Source: JANQIO01 sp038746745 (GTDB lineage Bacteria; Pseudomonadota; Gammaproteobacteria; Pseudomonadales; Halieaceae). From it: a stretch of DNA of 64,000 nucleotides. How positions within the stretch are numbered: the first letter of the stretch is position 1; the number at the start of each line of letters is the position of its first letter. Positions 52,191 to 61,877 of this stretch are shown here, piece by piece. Made by a program: the position numbers and the translations under genes. Below the pieces are notes generated by a model. It did no database searches. It worked only from the letters and a program-made list of their open reading frames with translations, and was not told the DNA's origin. The stretch is taken from assembly GCA_038746745.1 (NCBI GenBank), contig JBCDKJ010000005.1:36882-100881 (forward strand), written 5' to 3'.

Positions 52191-53351
52191 TTAACCGCGA
52201 AGCGCCTCGCGGGCGAGAACCAGTCCCGGCACGACAAAGAAGACGAGAAACAGATAGGCAAAGGCATAGCCACGGTGGCGTTCCGTGTGCTCTCCCAACC
52301 AGCGGGCTGACCGCAGGGGTAGTTGTCGCAGTCCTGGAATCAACAGAAAAAGACCCACCCCCAAACAGTTATAGAGCAGGTGCACCAGGGCAATCTGTAA
52401 CGCCCAGTCCTTGTGATCGCCCCCCACTGACGTCGCTGCCAACAGCGCAGTAATGCAGGTGCCAATATTGGAACCCATGGTAAATGGGAATACCTGTTTG
52501 GTGGTCAGCACGCCAGCCCCCGCCAGAGGCACGATAAGGCTGGTCGTAGTAGACGAGGACTGAACTATGACGGTGATAGCTGTTCCCGATGCGACACCCG
52601 ATACCGCGCTGCGCCCGATGGCAAGCTGTACCACATTTCGAGCGCGTCCCAACATAACCTGGCGAAGCAGGCGCCCCAACAGCAAGACTGTGGCGATCAC
52701 CATAGCCACGCCGACCAGGATCGCCACATAGCCGCCCAGTGCGACACCCGTGACAGCTGCAAGGTGGTCACATAGCGAGAGAATGCCGTTGACCAAAGGC
52801 TGGGTGACTGCCCCGAGACCATTCAATTCCTTGACGGCAGTACTGCCGTCACCTCCAAAGCCCTCGGCCAGGTAGCCTGCAGCGCGCTCCAGCGGATGAA
52901 AGCTCACCTCAATGGGGAGAAACAGTACGATGCAGTACAAATTGAAGAAGTCATGCACGGTTGCCGCCTGGAAACTGCGGTTGAACCCTTGCCGATCATT
53001 TAAATGGCCAAGGCTGACGATAGTGTTGGTGATCGTGGTACCCATGTTGGCACCCATCACCATGGGTACCGCGATTGCGACAGGGACACCACCGGCGACC
53101 AGGCCAACAATAACCGAGGTTACCGTACTGGAGGACTGCACCAGCGCAGTCGCCAACACCCCTAATATCACACCCACGACCGGGCTTCTGGCGAATGAGA
53201 AGATAACGGCGGCCCCTTCCTCTCCACCGGAGACCCAACTAAAGCCCCCGCCTATAACGCCAACGCCCACCAGCAGCAGCAACATCAGAGCGGCCACAGC
53301 CAGCCAGTTTCCTGCGACAGTCAATGCTGCGTGTGTTCCTGCATTCCTCAT
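52191..53351 (-). CDS. Na/Pi-cotransporter II family protein
   Basis: 386-residue inner-membrane transporter with two inverted repeats, each carrying the QSSS motif: LVQSSSTVTSVIVGLVAGG and VIVQSSSTTTSLIVPLAGAG. Each is followed by the asparagine-rich helix (GANMGTTITNTIVSL; GSNIGTCITALLAAT). These are the hallmarks of the Na+-coupled phosphate transporters (NptA/YjbB). It lacks the C-terminal PhoU-like domain of YjbB, as in NptA. It may import or export phosphate. ATG 53351; divergent from the alcohol dehydrogenase gene. Confidence 0.92.
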   Translation of the reverse strand: MRNAGTHAALTVAGNWLAVAALMLLLLVGVGVIGGGFSWVSGGEEGAAVIFSFARSPVVGVILGVLATALVQSSSTVTSVIVGLVAGGVPVAIAVPMVMGANMGTTITNTIVSLGHLNDRQGFNRSFQAATVHDFFNLYCIVLFLPIEVSFHPLERAAGYLAEGFGGDGSTAVKELNGLGAVTQPLVNGILSLCDHLAAVTGVALGGYVAILVGVAMVIATVLLLGRLLRQVMLGRARNVVQLAIGRSAVSGVASGTAITVIVQSSSTTTSLIVPLAGAGVLTTKQVFPFTMGSNIGTCITALLAATSVGGDHKDWALQIALVHLLYNCLGVGLFLLIPGLRQLPLRSARWLGEHTERHRGYAFAYLFLVFFVVPGLVLAREALRG

Positions 53352-53497
53352 GATGACTATGATGTGGCGAAATTGTTACAGGCAGGAGACTGCGGCGCAG
53401 GAAAGCCAGCGACAAACAGGCCCTATACAAACCACACTGCGGGCTGAGAGACTCTGTCCGCTCAATTGTCCGGCTCAAACAATAAGAGGACCGCTGC

Positions 53498-54700
53498 ATG
53501 CCCGGATTTTTTACAGCCCTGGGTTACCGCACCCTGCTCAGTATCAAAAAGCGTATTGTGATGGCCCCACAACCGCGCCCCGCCATTTACGTGGGCGCCG
53601 GCACAGCCCTGCAGTTGTGTGACACCATGGCGCACTTCGATCTTCGGCATACCCTGTTGGTAACCGACAAGCCGTTGATGGAATTGGGACTACTGGACTC
53701 TATCCTGGCGCGATTGGCGGATCGCGGCATCGCCACCACGGTGTTTGACGGTGTAAAGCCCGACCCCAGCGTTAGCGTGGTCTCTGCGGGGCTGGAGATG
53801 CTGCGCACAGCGGGCTGCGACAGCGTGCTCGCTATTGGCGGCGGCAGTTCTATGGATACCGCAAAGGTTATTGCGCTGGCCGCCTCAAATAAGCTGTCGG
53901 TGCAGGAGTGCGTTGGACTGAAAAAGGGCAAGGTTCCGGCCATGCCTCTTTACGCGATCCCTACAACTGCAGGCACCGGTAGCGAGGTGACCTTTGCTGC
54001 CATCATTTCAGACGATATGACCCACGAAAAACTGGTGGTGGCTGACCCGAAGGTCATACCGCTGGGCGCTGCACTGGACCCTGGCTTAATGACCGGACTG
54101 CCACCTGCGGTGACTGCGGCTACGGGTATGGACGCTTTAACCCACGCGATCGAATCCTATATCAACACCTGGGATACGCCCGAGTGTCTGCAGTATGGTC
54201 GCGCCGCTACCAAACTGATTCTGGACAATCTCTCCACCGCTTGCGCTGAAGGCGACAACCTTGCCGCGCGAGAAGCAATGGCCCTGGCCTCTTACTATGC
54301 AGGTCTCGCCTTCACTACCTGCCTGGTCGGCTATGTGCACGCGGTCTCACATCAACTCGGCGGTCATTACGGCGTACCCCATGGGCTCGGTAACGCCATG
54401 GTATTGCCCCACGTGCTGGAGCTATTGAAAGACAGCGCCGCGCCACGCCTGGCAGAACTGGCCGTGCACTGTGACCTGGGAGAGGCCAGCGAGGGCAACG
54501 AGGCCCTGACGCGCAAGTTAATTGATCGTATCTGGGCGCTGAATGCGTCCATTGGAATTCCGCGCACTACCGAGGTCATACAGGACGAAGACATCGACGA
54601 CATTGTTGCCGCCGCGCTGAAAGAGGGCAGTGGCTACCCGGTGCCGCGCTTTCTGGAGCGCAGCGAATGCGAATCGCTGGTGCGCGGACTGTGCGCGTGA
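53498..54700 (+). CDS. iron-containing alcohol dehydrogenase
   Basis: 400-residue cytosolic NAD(P)-dependent group III alcohol dehydrogenase. The nucleotide site includes AIGGGSSMDTAKVIALAA, and IPTTAGTGSEVTFAAII follows. The metal ligands lie in GMDALTHAIESY (Asp, His) and in HAVSHQLGGHYGVPHGLGNA (two His). GAGGA stands 7 bases before ATG 53498. The substrate alcohol is unknown. The GPH symporter gene begins 21 bases after its stop, so the pair may take up and oxidise one compound (inference). Confidence 0.93.
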   Translation: MPGFFTALGYRTLLSIKKRIVMAPQPRPAIYVGAGTALQLCDTMAHFDLRHTLLVTDKPLMELGLLDSILARLADRGIATTVFDGVKPDPSVSVVSAGLEMLRTAGCDSVLAIGGGSSMDTAKVIALAASNKLSVQECVGLKKGKVPAMPLYAIPTTAGTGSEVTFAAIISDDMTHEKLVVADPKVIPLGAALDPGLMTGLPPAVTAATGMDALTHAIESYINTWDTPECLQYGRAATKLILDNLSTACAEGDNLAAREAMALASYYAGLAFTTCLVGYVHAVSHQLGGHYGVPHGLGNAMVLPHVLELLKDSAAPRLAELAVHCDLGEASEGNEALTRKLIDRIWALNASIGIPRTTEVIQDEDIDDIVAAALKEGSGYPVPRFLERSECESLVRGLCA

Positions 54701-54721
54701 CTGTGCTATGACCCGACAGCA

Positions 54722-56155
54722 GTGACCAGCCTGAAGCCTGGTTTGGGCTTACGTCTGGGCTATAGCCTGGGTGGTGCCATGTTCTCGGTAAAAGAAGCGG
54801 CTTACGCTGTCTTCGTCATCCTGTTCTATACCCAGGTGCTGGGACTTAGCGGAACCGCAGCGGGCGTGGCACTGGCGGTGGCGGTACTGGTGGACTGCGT
54901 CTCTGACCCCATCATTGGCGCCTGGTCAGATCAACTGGAAAGCCGCTGGGGCAGACGGCATCCCTTTTTGGTTGCCAGCACTGCACCACTGGGCCTTGGG
55001 TTTATCGGTCTGTTCTGGGTTCCTGATCTGGTGATTCAGGAACAGACACTGCTGGCTGGGTGGTTATTGTTCTGGTCAATCTGGGTGCGAACGGCAGTGT
55101 CGGTTTTTGCTATCCCGCACCTCGCGCTATCGGCTGAGATGACCAACGACTACCGCGAGCGCAGCAGCATTATCGGAGCGCGCTTGTTTTTTGTCTTCAC
55201 CGGGTCGGTGTTGATTCCCGCTGTGGCATTGCTGTCCATCTTTGACCAGCAGGGCGACGTTGACGGTCGCTTCGTAGAGAACAACTACGTCATCTATGCA
55301 TTCGCTTCATGTGCACTGTGTTTGATGATTGGCGGCGTCAGTATTTGGAGCACGCGGTCACTGGCCCGACCTTCCTCGACAGCAGGCCACAGCGAGCATC
55401 CCAGCCTGCGCCAGTTTATTATGGATTTTTTTGCCACTCTGCGACTCGAGAACTTTCGCCAGTTGATTGCCTTCGAGGGCAGCGCCATGGTCGCTTACGG
55501 CGTTTTGATCTCTACCCACATCCTGGCAGACATCTACTACTGGGAGCTCGATTCAGACGACATCGCGTTGCTGCTTGCACTACCTTCACTGGCAGGTGTA
55601 TCGCTGGCCCTGCTGTCCGTGAAATGGCTGGGCCGCCGGCTGGCCAAGCACGACATCCTGCGCTGGAGCGTTGGCCTGCTGATGGCAGATGCCGTCTGGC
55701 CCTATCTGCTGCGCTTCGCCGGCTGGATGCCCGAGAATGGCCATCCACTGGTGCTGTGGTTGCTGGTGCTACAGATGATGATATGGATGTTTTTGTTCAT
55801 ATTACGTGGGATATCGAGCCAATCGCTGACGGTAGATATGGCCGACGAAAATGATCTGCTGCAGGGCAAGCGTCAGGAAGGCGCCCTCTTTGCCGGCGCT
55901 CTGTTTGCACAAAAACTCGCGACCGCCGTAGGGCCCCTCTACATCGGAGTTGCACTGGACGCCATTGGCCTGACCAGGGGCATGGAACCTGGTACGGTGC
56001 CGGATGAAACGCTGAATGGACTCATCATATGGTTTGCTATTGGGGTGCTGATCCCGATGGCGATCGCGCTGGTATACAGCTTCCGCGTATCGCTCACTGA
56101 AGACCGACTGCATGAGATTCAGAAAGCGCTCAGGGAGCGTGATCAACCGGCATAG
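54722..56155 (+). CDS. GPH-family (MelB-like) symporter, MFS fold
   Basis: 477 residues with 12 helices. The GPH motif between helices 2 and 3 is DPIIGAWSDQLESRWGRRHP, and N-terminal RLGYSLGGAMFSVKEAAYAV resembles glycoside/cation symporters. The second half contains FILRGISSQSLTVDMADEND with GKRQEGALFAG, matching the conserved D-x-x-G-x-R-x-E-G loop region. Substrate unknown; many marine GPH proteins carry sugars or sterol-like compounds. The start is GTG 54722, with no ribosome site visible, in frame with the conserved start. Confidence 0.9.
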   Translation: MTSLKPGLGLRLGYSLGGAMFSVKEAAYAVFVILFYTQVLGLSGTAAGVALAVAVLVDCVSDPIIGAWSDQLESRWGRRHPFLVASTAPLGLGFIGLFWVPDLVIQEQTLLAGWLLFWSIWVRTAVSVFAIPHLALSAEMTNDYRERSSIIGARLFFVFTGSVLIPAVALLSIFDQQGDVDGRFVENNYVIYAFASCALCLMIGGVSIWSTRSLARPSSTAGHSEHPSLRQFIMDFFATLRLENFRQLIAFEGSAMVAYGVLISTHILADIYYWELDSDDIALLLALPSLAGVSLALLSVKWLGRRLAKHDILRWSVGLLMADAVWPYLLRFAGWMPENGHPLVLWLLVLQMMIWMFLFILRGISSQSLTVDMADENDLLQGKRQEGALFAGALFAQKLATAVGPLYIGVALDAIGLTRGMEPGTVPDETLNGLIIWFAIGVLIPMAIALVYSFRVSLTEDRLHEIQKALRERDQPA

Positions 56156-56224
56156 AAGCACGTCGGCTAACTTGCCACACAACCGCCTCTGCGACAGAAT
56201 GCCTGCCCTCGCGCAGGAGAAGCC

Positions 56225-57289
56225 ATGGACCCACGCACCGACGATCTAAGAATTGCACAATCGCAGCCGCTGATTTCGCCTGCGGTGCTGTCCGATGAGT
56301 TGCCGCTGGGTCCGGGCATGGCGGCCTTTGTGCAACAAGCGCGCAAAACCATAGAAGCGATTCTGTCTGGTGAAGACCCACGAGTCCTGGCCATTGTTGG
56401 CCCCTGCTCCGTGCACGATCCCGCTGCCCTGATGGACTTCGCCAGGCGCTTCAAAGAGGGCACCGACGGTCTAACGGACGCTCTGTTCCCGATACTTCGG
56501 GTCTACTTTGAGAAACCTCGCACGATTGTTGGCTGGAAGGGCCTGATCAATGATCCTGATCTGGACGGTAGCTGCCACGTCAACAAAGGACTGCACCTGG
56601 CAAGACAGGTATTGCTGGACGTAGCGGAGCTGGGTATGCCCGCCGCGACCGAATTTCTGGATACAACGTTGGGGCAGTTCTACGCCGAACTGGTGAGTTT
56701 CGGCGCGATAGGCGCGCGCACGGTCGAGAGCCAGGTACACCGTGAGCTCGCGTCAGGTCTATCGATGCCTGTGGGTTTCAAGAACGCCACCTCCGGAGCC
56801 ATGGGCGTAGCCGTCGATGCAATTCGCTCGGCAAGCTATCCGCACTGGTTTCCATCCCTGACCAAAGAGGGCATGCCCGCGATACTAAAATCCACGGGTA
56901 ATCCCCACGCCTATCTGATTTTGCGCGGGGGCAGTGACACCGGACCGAATTATGATGCATCGGCGATAGCGGCCGCGCGAGACGCGCTGCGAGAACACGG
57001 TTTGCCTGAATCCGTTATCATTGACTGCAGCCACGGCAACAGCCGTAAAGACCCCATGCGACAGGCTGATGTGATGGCATCGCTGACTGCGCAGATTCAG
57101 TCGGGGGAAACTGCCATCCGCGGCTTGATGATTGAGTCACACCTGCTCAGTGGTAACCAGCCGGTAAGCAATGGTCGCGCTGAGGTTTACGGCCAGAGCA
57201 TCACCGACGCTTGTCTCGCTATCGACAAGACGCTACCTCTGCTACAACAGCTGGCAGATACGCTCAGGCAGCAGCGCAGCGCCGCCTAA
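56225..57289 (+). CDS. 3-deoxy-7-phosphoheptulonate (DAHP) synthase, class I
   Basis: 354-residue enzyme that joins PEP and erythrose 4-phosphate in the first step of the shikimate pathway. Class I (AroF/G/H) motifs are clear: VLAIVGPCSVHDPAALMDFA, VYFEKPRTIVGWKGLINDP, GAIGARTVESQVHRELASG with MPVGFKN, and the metal-site region DCSHGNSRKD. The length equals the E. coli isozymes. Which amino acid inhibits it cannot be judged with confidence. AGGAGA lies just before ATG 56225. It follows the GPH gene by 69 bases and converges on DUF481. Confidence 0.95.
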   Translation: MDPRTDDLRIAQSQPLISPAVLSDELPLGPGMAAFVQQARKTIEAILSGEDPRVLAIVGPCSVHDPAALMDFARRFKEGTDGLTDALFPILRVYFEKPRTIVGWKGLINDPDLDGSCHVNKGLHLARQVLLDVAELGMPAATEFLDTTLGQFYAELVSFGAIGARTVESQVHRELASGLSMPVGFKNATSGAMGVAVDAIRSASYPHWFPSLTKEGMPAILKSTGNPHAYLILRGGSDTGPNYDASAIAAARDALREHGLPESVIIDCSHGNSRKDPMRQADVMASLTAQIQSGETAIRGLMIESHLLSGNQPVSNGRAEVYGQSITDACLAIDKTLPLLQQLADTLRQQRSAA

Positions 57290-57303
57290 TCGCACTTCCT
57301 GCG

Positions 57304-58341
57304 CTAGAACGCGTAACCAATCCGGAAAGAGTAGGTTTCATCCAGCTCTTCAGTATCCTCGGGCGCACCGCCGTTGTATTCAAAGCGCGCCTGCACCGAC
57401 GTCTCAAAGCCGAAGATCAATGGCATGCGCAAACCCACTGTGGCGTTCAATAGTGGTTCATCCGCGCTATCAAAGTTAAAGGTGCCATCGTGCAGTACGT
57501 AGAGCGTGGTGCCAAAGCCCAGGATGTCGCTCTCCAGATTGAGATCCCAGTTCATGCCCCAGTAATTGTTGTCCTCGGCTACGTCAAATTGCTCATCGAC
57601 ATAGACCGGTCCAGTCTCCGCGGATAGCGTCAGTCGCTTGCTGGAGAAGAACTGTTTACCGAAGTGGGGACCGACAACCGTCCGCAAATCCAGATCGGCA
57701 AACTCGTCGAATTCCAGGCGCAGCTTTGCGCCCCAATAGTAGTCGCCGTCTTCCTTGGTAAAGTGGTCGTACTTATTGCGCAGCTGCCAACTATTGCTAA
57801 CGTCCTGTCCGTTGGCTACGCCGCGCTCGACGTAGCCTCGCGTGTCATAACGATCTTTCAGGCTACGCCAGGTTAGCTCGTAATCCGCTGTTACATCCTC
57901 AGTATCGGCGTTACCGCGCTCCGCAGCCAGTGATGCACTGGTGCGGCCGGTAAAGCTATACCCCTCACCCAGCTTCCACGCCGGCGGATTCACCAGCGCT
58001 ATGTCATCGATATCATAGGTGCGTGGCGCCTGGCCGGCGCGCTGCATGGTCAGCGTGTCCTGCGTGGCAACGATCTGTTTATCCTGGTAGATCTGGCCAT
58101 CAGCCATTTGGATCGTAGCGGTCTCATCTGTCTTGATAACGTCGATGTTCTCGGTCTTCACGTTAATTTTCCCGGCAAAAGGTGTGTCAAACACGACCAG
58201 GCCCGCCTCTGCGCTGATGAGCTTTCCGAAAACCCGCGAGCCATTTTTCATGACCATCTCGTCGGCCTTCACTGTGCCGGTGAGGGCAAGGCAAAACAAT
58301 GCGATTGCTGCGATTGCCCACTGGGCAGACTGTGTTCTCAT
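57304..58341 (-). CDS. DUF481 outer-membrane protein
   Basis: 345 residues with a signal peptide (AIAAIALFCLALTGTVKADE). The mature start DEMVMKNGSRVFGKLISAEA is an SH3/SmrB-like periplasmic segment common in this family. After about residue 125 comes the DUF481 (YdiY) barrel with ASLAAERGNADTEDVTADYE, and the terminal strand is SFRIGYAF with a C-terminal Phe. Function unknown; E. coli YdiY is acid-inducible. ATG 58341 was preferred because AGGG stands about 9 bases before it; ATG 58350 is the alternative. Confidence 0.87.
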   Translation of the reverse strand: MRTQSAQWAIAAIALFCLALTGTVKADEMVMKNGSRVFGKLISAEAGLVVFDTPFAGKINVKTENIDVIKTDETATIQMADGQIYQDKQIVATQDTLTMQRAGQAPRTYDIDDIALVNPPAWKLGEGYSFTGRTSASLAAERGNADTEDVTADYELTWRSLKDRYDTRGYVERGVANGQDVSNSWQLRNKYDHFTKEDGDYYWGAKLRLEFDEFADLDLRTVVGPHFGKQFFSSKRLTLSAETGPVYVDEQFDVAEDNNYWGMNWDLNLESDILGFGTTLYVLHDGTFNFDSADEPLLNATVGLRMPLIFGFETSVQARFEYNGGAPEDTEELDETYSFRIGYAF

Positions 58342-58452
58342 AAACTCCATCCCTTTATGCGAGTTTAGTGCTATTGAAAAGGTTCTATAGCTTCAGCGGG
58401 GCGTGCATGTAAAGCGCTTACCTGACAAAACGTCGCACCCGGGCGAGAGGTC

Positions 58453-59367
58453 TCAGGCGGCCTTCGCCTTGTCGCACTGCTCAGCAATGAACTTGCCGAG
58501 CAGCGTAAACTCCACCCGTCTCGGTGTTTTCTTACGCCACATCAAACCAATGCTGCGTGATACGCCGCTTTCATCAAAGGCCCGCGTTTGTACTTCGGTA
58601 CCAGAGAGTATTTGCGAATCCAGCGCCATCTGCGGCAGCAGAGTGACACCGATCCCATTGGCGACCATCTGCACAATGGTATTGAGACTGGTGGCTTGAT
58701 ACGGAACGCTGATTTCAGTGTCTTTCAGCCGACAGGCCTCTAACGCATGATCGCGCAGGCAGTGCCCATCCTCGAGTAACAGCAGTTCCTGATCCTTCAA
58801 CTGCGCCGTTCGCACACCCCCCACCTCAGCCAGCGCGTGATCGGGCGGGCACGCAAACACAAAGTTGTCATTGAACAGGTGCATGGTTTCCACCTTGTCC
58901 GCCGGATAGGGCAAGGCCAGCAGCAGCACGTCCAACTCACCGTGCTGTAGTCCATCAATAAGGTGTTCACTGAGATCTTCTCGAATAAAGAGCTGGAACT
59001 CAGAGTGTTCTGCGCGCAATCGCTTCAATAGCCCGGGCAGAATATAAGGGGCGACGGTTGGAATAACGCCCAGCCGCATCTTGCCTGTGAAGGGTGCGCT
59101 GGAGGCATCACAGAGTGCGACCAGATCTTCCACTTCCAGCAGAATTGTCTGGGCACGCTCAACGATATCACTGCCCAGCGAGGTCAGAATAACCTGCCGA
59201 TTATTGCGCTCGATCAGCGACGCCCCCAGCGCTTCCTCCAGTTCGAGAATGCCCGCGCTGAGGGTGGACTGTGATACGTGGCAGGCTTTAGCAGCATTGC
59301 CGAAATGTCCGTGCTCCGCCACAGAACACAGGTACTTGAGCTGTTTAAGCGTAGGTTGTCGAGTCAT
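58453..59367 (-). CDS. oxyR: OxyR, peroxide-sensing LysR-type regulator
   Basis: 304 residues. The LysR helix-turn-helix is at about 5-65 (LKQLKYLCSVAEHGHFGNAA; CHVSQSTLSAGILELEEALG). The effector domain holds the peroxide-sensing pair in EDGHCLRDHALEAC, two Cys nine positions apart exactly as Cys199/Cys208 in E. coli OxyR, plus TSLNTIVQMVANGIGVTLLP. Oxidation to a disulfide turns it into an activator of catalase and AhpC-type genes. None of those genes is in this window. It starts 22 bases after the TolC gene on the same strand, so it may be co-transcribed with the export operon. Confidence 0.94.
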   Translation of the reverse strand: MTRQPTLKQLKYLCSVAEHGHFGNAAKACHVSQSTLSAGILELEEALGASLIERNNRQVILTSLGSDIVERAQTILLEVEDLVALCDASSAPFTGKMRLGVIPTVAPYILPGLLKRLRAEHSEFQLFIREDLSEHLIDGLQHGELDVLLLALPYPADKVETMHLFNDNFVFACPPDHALAEVGGVRTAQLKDQELLLLEDGHCLRDHALEACRLKDTEISVPYQATSLNTIVQMVANGIGVTLLPQMALDSQILSGTEVQTRAFDESGVSRSIGLMWRKKTPRRVEFTLLGKFIAEQCDKAKAA

Positions 59368-59389
59368 AGAGCGTCTGCGTGGAGAATAC

Positions 59390-60856
59390 TCAAGGCCCTA
59401 CGCCCAGCGCGGGAAGATTAACCGTGGCGGCGTCATAATTGGCCCGCGCCACGTGGGCTTCGCGCTGAGCCGCGAAGAAGCGAATCCGCGCGTTCGCCTC
59501 CGCCTCTTCGCGCAGATTCACCAGGAAGAAATCGCTGGCTCCGTTCTCAAAACGCTGCCGCTCCGCCTCTCGCATTGTTTCAGCCTGCTCCATTTCCAGC
59601 CGGGCCAGACCGGCTAGATCACGAGCAACGTCGAGATCCAGCAGAATGTTCTGCAATTCGAGTTCAATCTGATCTTCCAGTCGCTGGCGCTCAAACTGCA
59701 AGGCATCGCGCTTGGCCTGCGCCTGAGCCAAACGCCCCTTGGCCTCGCGACGCTGCAGGGGCACCGTAAAGGTGAAACCAACGATCAAGTCCTCTGAGTT
59801 CTTGGACGGACCGCCCACGCCTTCATCACCCAGACCACTGCTGTACTCAAGGTTCAAATCAAGCTGAGGCTTTAACTCGTTTTCCGACAACGCTATACGT
59901 TGCTGCGCCCGGCCCAGCGCCGCATCGATGATCAGCAACTCCGGGCGCAGTGCCAGGCTGCGCTCTATCGCGCCACCGCTGTCCGGCATGGGTACTGAGG
60001 TAATGCGCTCCAGGCCTGGCAGGCGAGATGCGGGAGGGAATCTGGTGTCACCCTCGTTGTCACGCAAGAAGAATGACAAATCAAATGCCGCAGCGCGAAA
60101 GTCCCGCTGCGCGTTCAGCGCCAGCGAACGTCGGCGTGTAATGTTCTGCGCGTTTTCGGTAATGAAAATCGCCGCTCTACTGCCGTCCCTGACCTGACGA
60201 CGCAGCCCGTCTTCACGGTCCAGCGCCAGCTGCAGCAGCTCATTGAACACCACCAGTTGATGACCAGCGGCGACCCAACGCCAGTACGCCCGCAGCGCCC
60301 GCTGCTGCACCCCGACCCGGGTCAGCATCAGTTCCAGGTCGGCCTGCACCAGGCCAAGTTCTGCGTCGACCAGATTCGCCCGTCGAGTATCGATAGCGCG
60401 ATCACGCAACAATGAAAACAGCACGCCTACTTTGGCAGTGCCATCCTCCGCAGTGAAAGACTGATCCTCGTAGATAGGAAAGTCACCGCGGGAAACACCG
60501 TAGCCGCCGTATACCTCACCCCCGAATTCGCGGAACGGCTGCTTGACCTCGCCGCCAATCACGCGACCATCAAAGAAACCCTCGGTGCGATCGAAACCAT
60601 CCGCGGAGAAGACGGTGTCAAACGCACCCTGTACTTCTACCGTGCGACCCACTGCGACGCGCTGCTCGGCCAGACTCTTTAGAATACCGGGAAAGTGCTG
60701 CGCAGAAGAGGCCAGCACTTCTGCTTCCAGCAGCGGCGTCGCTACCCGTCCGGGCTCAACCGGACCCGTTGAGGCGAGCTCAGACTGCTGGCTGTAAACG
60801 CCAGGCGGCGCCAGCAGCAGCAACAGCCAGATACAGGCGCTTAACTTAACCTGCAC
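59390..60856 (-). CDS. TolC-family outer-membrane efflux protein
   Basis: 488 residues with a signal peptide (LSACIWLLLLLAPPGVYSQQ) and two helical OEP domains. Coiled-coil segments such as RRANLVDAELGLVQADLELM and LAQAQAKRDALQFERQRLED alternate with strand regions (EVYGGYGVSRGDFPIYEDQS; LDLNLEYSSGLGDEG), the TolC plan. It should be the outer-membrane and periplasmic tunnel for the HlyD and ABC proteins encoded before it. Start GTG 60856 overlaps the HlyD gene by 11 bases. Confidence 0.88.
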   Translation of the reverse strand: MQVKLSACIWLLLLLAPPGVYSQQSELASTGPVEPGRVATPLLEAEVLASSAQHFPGILKSLAEQRVAVGRTVEVQGAFDTVFSADGFDRTEGFFDGRVIGGEVKQPFREFGGEVYGGYGVSRGDFPIYEDQSFTAEDGTAKVGVLFSLLRDRAIDTRRANLVDAELGLVQADLELMLTRVGVQQRALRAYWRWVAAGHQLVVFNELLQLALDREDGLRRQVRDGSRAAIFITENAQNITRRRSLALNAQRDFRAAAFDLSFFLRDNEGDTRFPPASRLPGLERITSVPMPDSGGAIERSLALRPELLIIDAALGRAQQRIALSENELKPQLDLNLEYSSGLGDEGVGGPSKNSEDLIVGFTFTVPLQRREAKGRLAQAQAKRDALQFERQRLEDQIELELQNILLDLDVARDLAGLARLEMEQAETMREAERQRFENGASDFFLVNLREEAEANARIRFFAAQREAHVARANYDAATVNLPALGVGP

Positions 60857-61874
60857 TCTCCGGTCCTGGTTCTGCCGGGAAGTTGGGAGGAAAATTGTTC
60901 AGCCGCCGCCAGATTTCAAACCCGGTGGATACGGTGTCCAGCAACACCCAGCCCTGTGCGCCCGATCCAAAGCGTACGTATCCCTTATCCGGCCAGGGGT
61001 TGACGTCGTTCTTATCTTCGACCACTAGCACCCGGAAGCGGCCATTGGTCTGTGCGGAGGGATCAACCGCAACGACAGTGCCACCGAAAGTACCTACCGC
61101 CTGTGACGGCCAGCCCGGTACCTGAATAATGGGCCAGCCTTCAAAATGAAGTCGCACCGGATCGCCTGGACGCACCAGCGCCACGTCGCGCCCATCGATA
61201 TAGAGCTCGACCGCCCGCTCAACGTCGTCGGGTACGAAGGTGGCGATCGGCTGGCCAGTAGAAACAAAGGTTGCCGCGTCGCCGGCATTCACCCGCTGAA
61301 TCGTGCCATTTCGCGGCGCTCGCACAATTTGCACAGACTGGCGCGAGAGATTGACGTCGACACGACTTAAGGATGCGGCCGTTTCTGCAATTCGTGCCCG
61401 CAATTCCTCAACGCGGATCTTGGCCTGCTCGAACTCACGCCGTGACGCCAGGCCCTCATTAAAGAGCTTTTCCATGCGCCGCTTGTCGATAAGCGCTATG
61501 TCTCGAGCGGTGGTATCGGCCTGCATCTTCGCCAGAACCTGCTCGCGCTCGGCTTCCAGGCGCTCCAGCAGCATCGGATCGTTATCAATAATCTTGACGA
61601 TAGGGTCACCCACCTGCACGCGGCTGCCGTCCTGTACGTACCATTCTGCGATTCTGCCGGAGACCAGCGCATTGATGTCCTGCAGCCGATCATTAGGGTT
61701 TAGTGCTGTTACAGAACCAAAACCCGCAGCAGTTTGTACCCAGGGTACAAACGCCAGGAATGCCGCTAAAGCAGCCAGCGATAGTGCCAGCATCCAGCCC
61801 ACGACCCGCATGACCTTGGGTACCCGGATGCCGTTCAGCGTCTTAAAGGTTTCCTGATGCTGACTGTAGGGCAT
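60846..61874 (-). CDS. HlyD-family membrane fusion protein
   Basis: 342 residues: a cytosolic start of 25, one transmembrane helix (MLALSLAALAAFLAFVPWVQ, about 28-47), a first lipoyl half (INALVSGRIAEWYVQDGSRV), a helical hairpin at about 100-170, the second half (VNLSRQSVQIVRAPRNGTIQ) and a beta-barrel domain. It joins the ABC-type inner-membrane protein to the TolC-like channel in type I export. The start is 3 bases after the ABC stop and the end overlaps the TolC gene by 11 bases. Confidence 0.9.
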   Translation of the reverse strand: MPYSQHQETFKTLNGIRVPKVMRVVGWMLALSLAALAAFLAFVPWVQTAAGFGSVTALNPNDRLQDINALVSGRIAEWYVQDGSRVQVGDPIVKIIDNDPMLLERLEAEREQVLAKMQADTTARDIALIDKRRMEKLFNEGLASRREFEQAKIRVEELRARIAETAASLSRVDVNLSRQSVQIVRAPRNGTIQRVNAGDAATFVSTGQPIATFVPDDVERAVELYIDGRDVALVRPGDPVRLHFEGWPIIQVPGWPSQAVGTFGGTVVAVDPSAQTNGRFRVLVVEDKNDVNPWPDKGYVRFGSGAQGWVLLDTVSTGFEIWRRLNNFPPNFPAEPGPESAG

Positions 61875-61877
61875 GGC

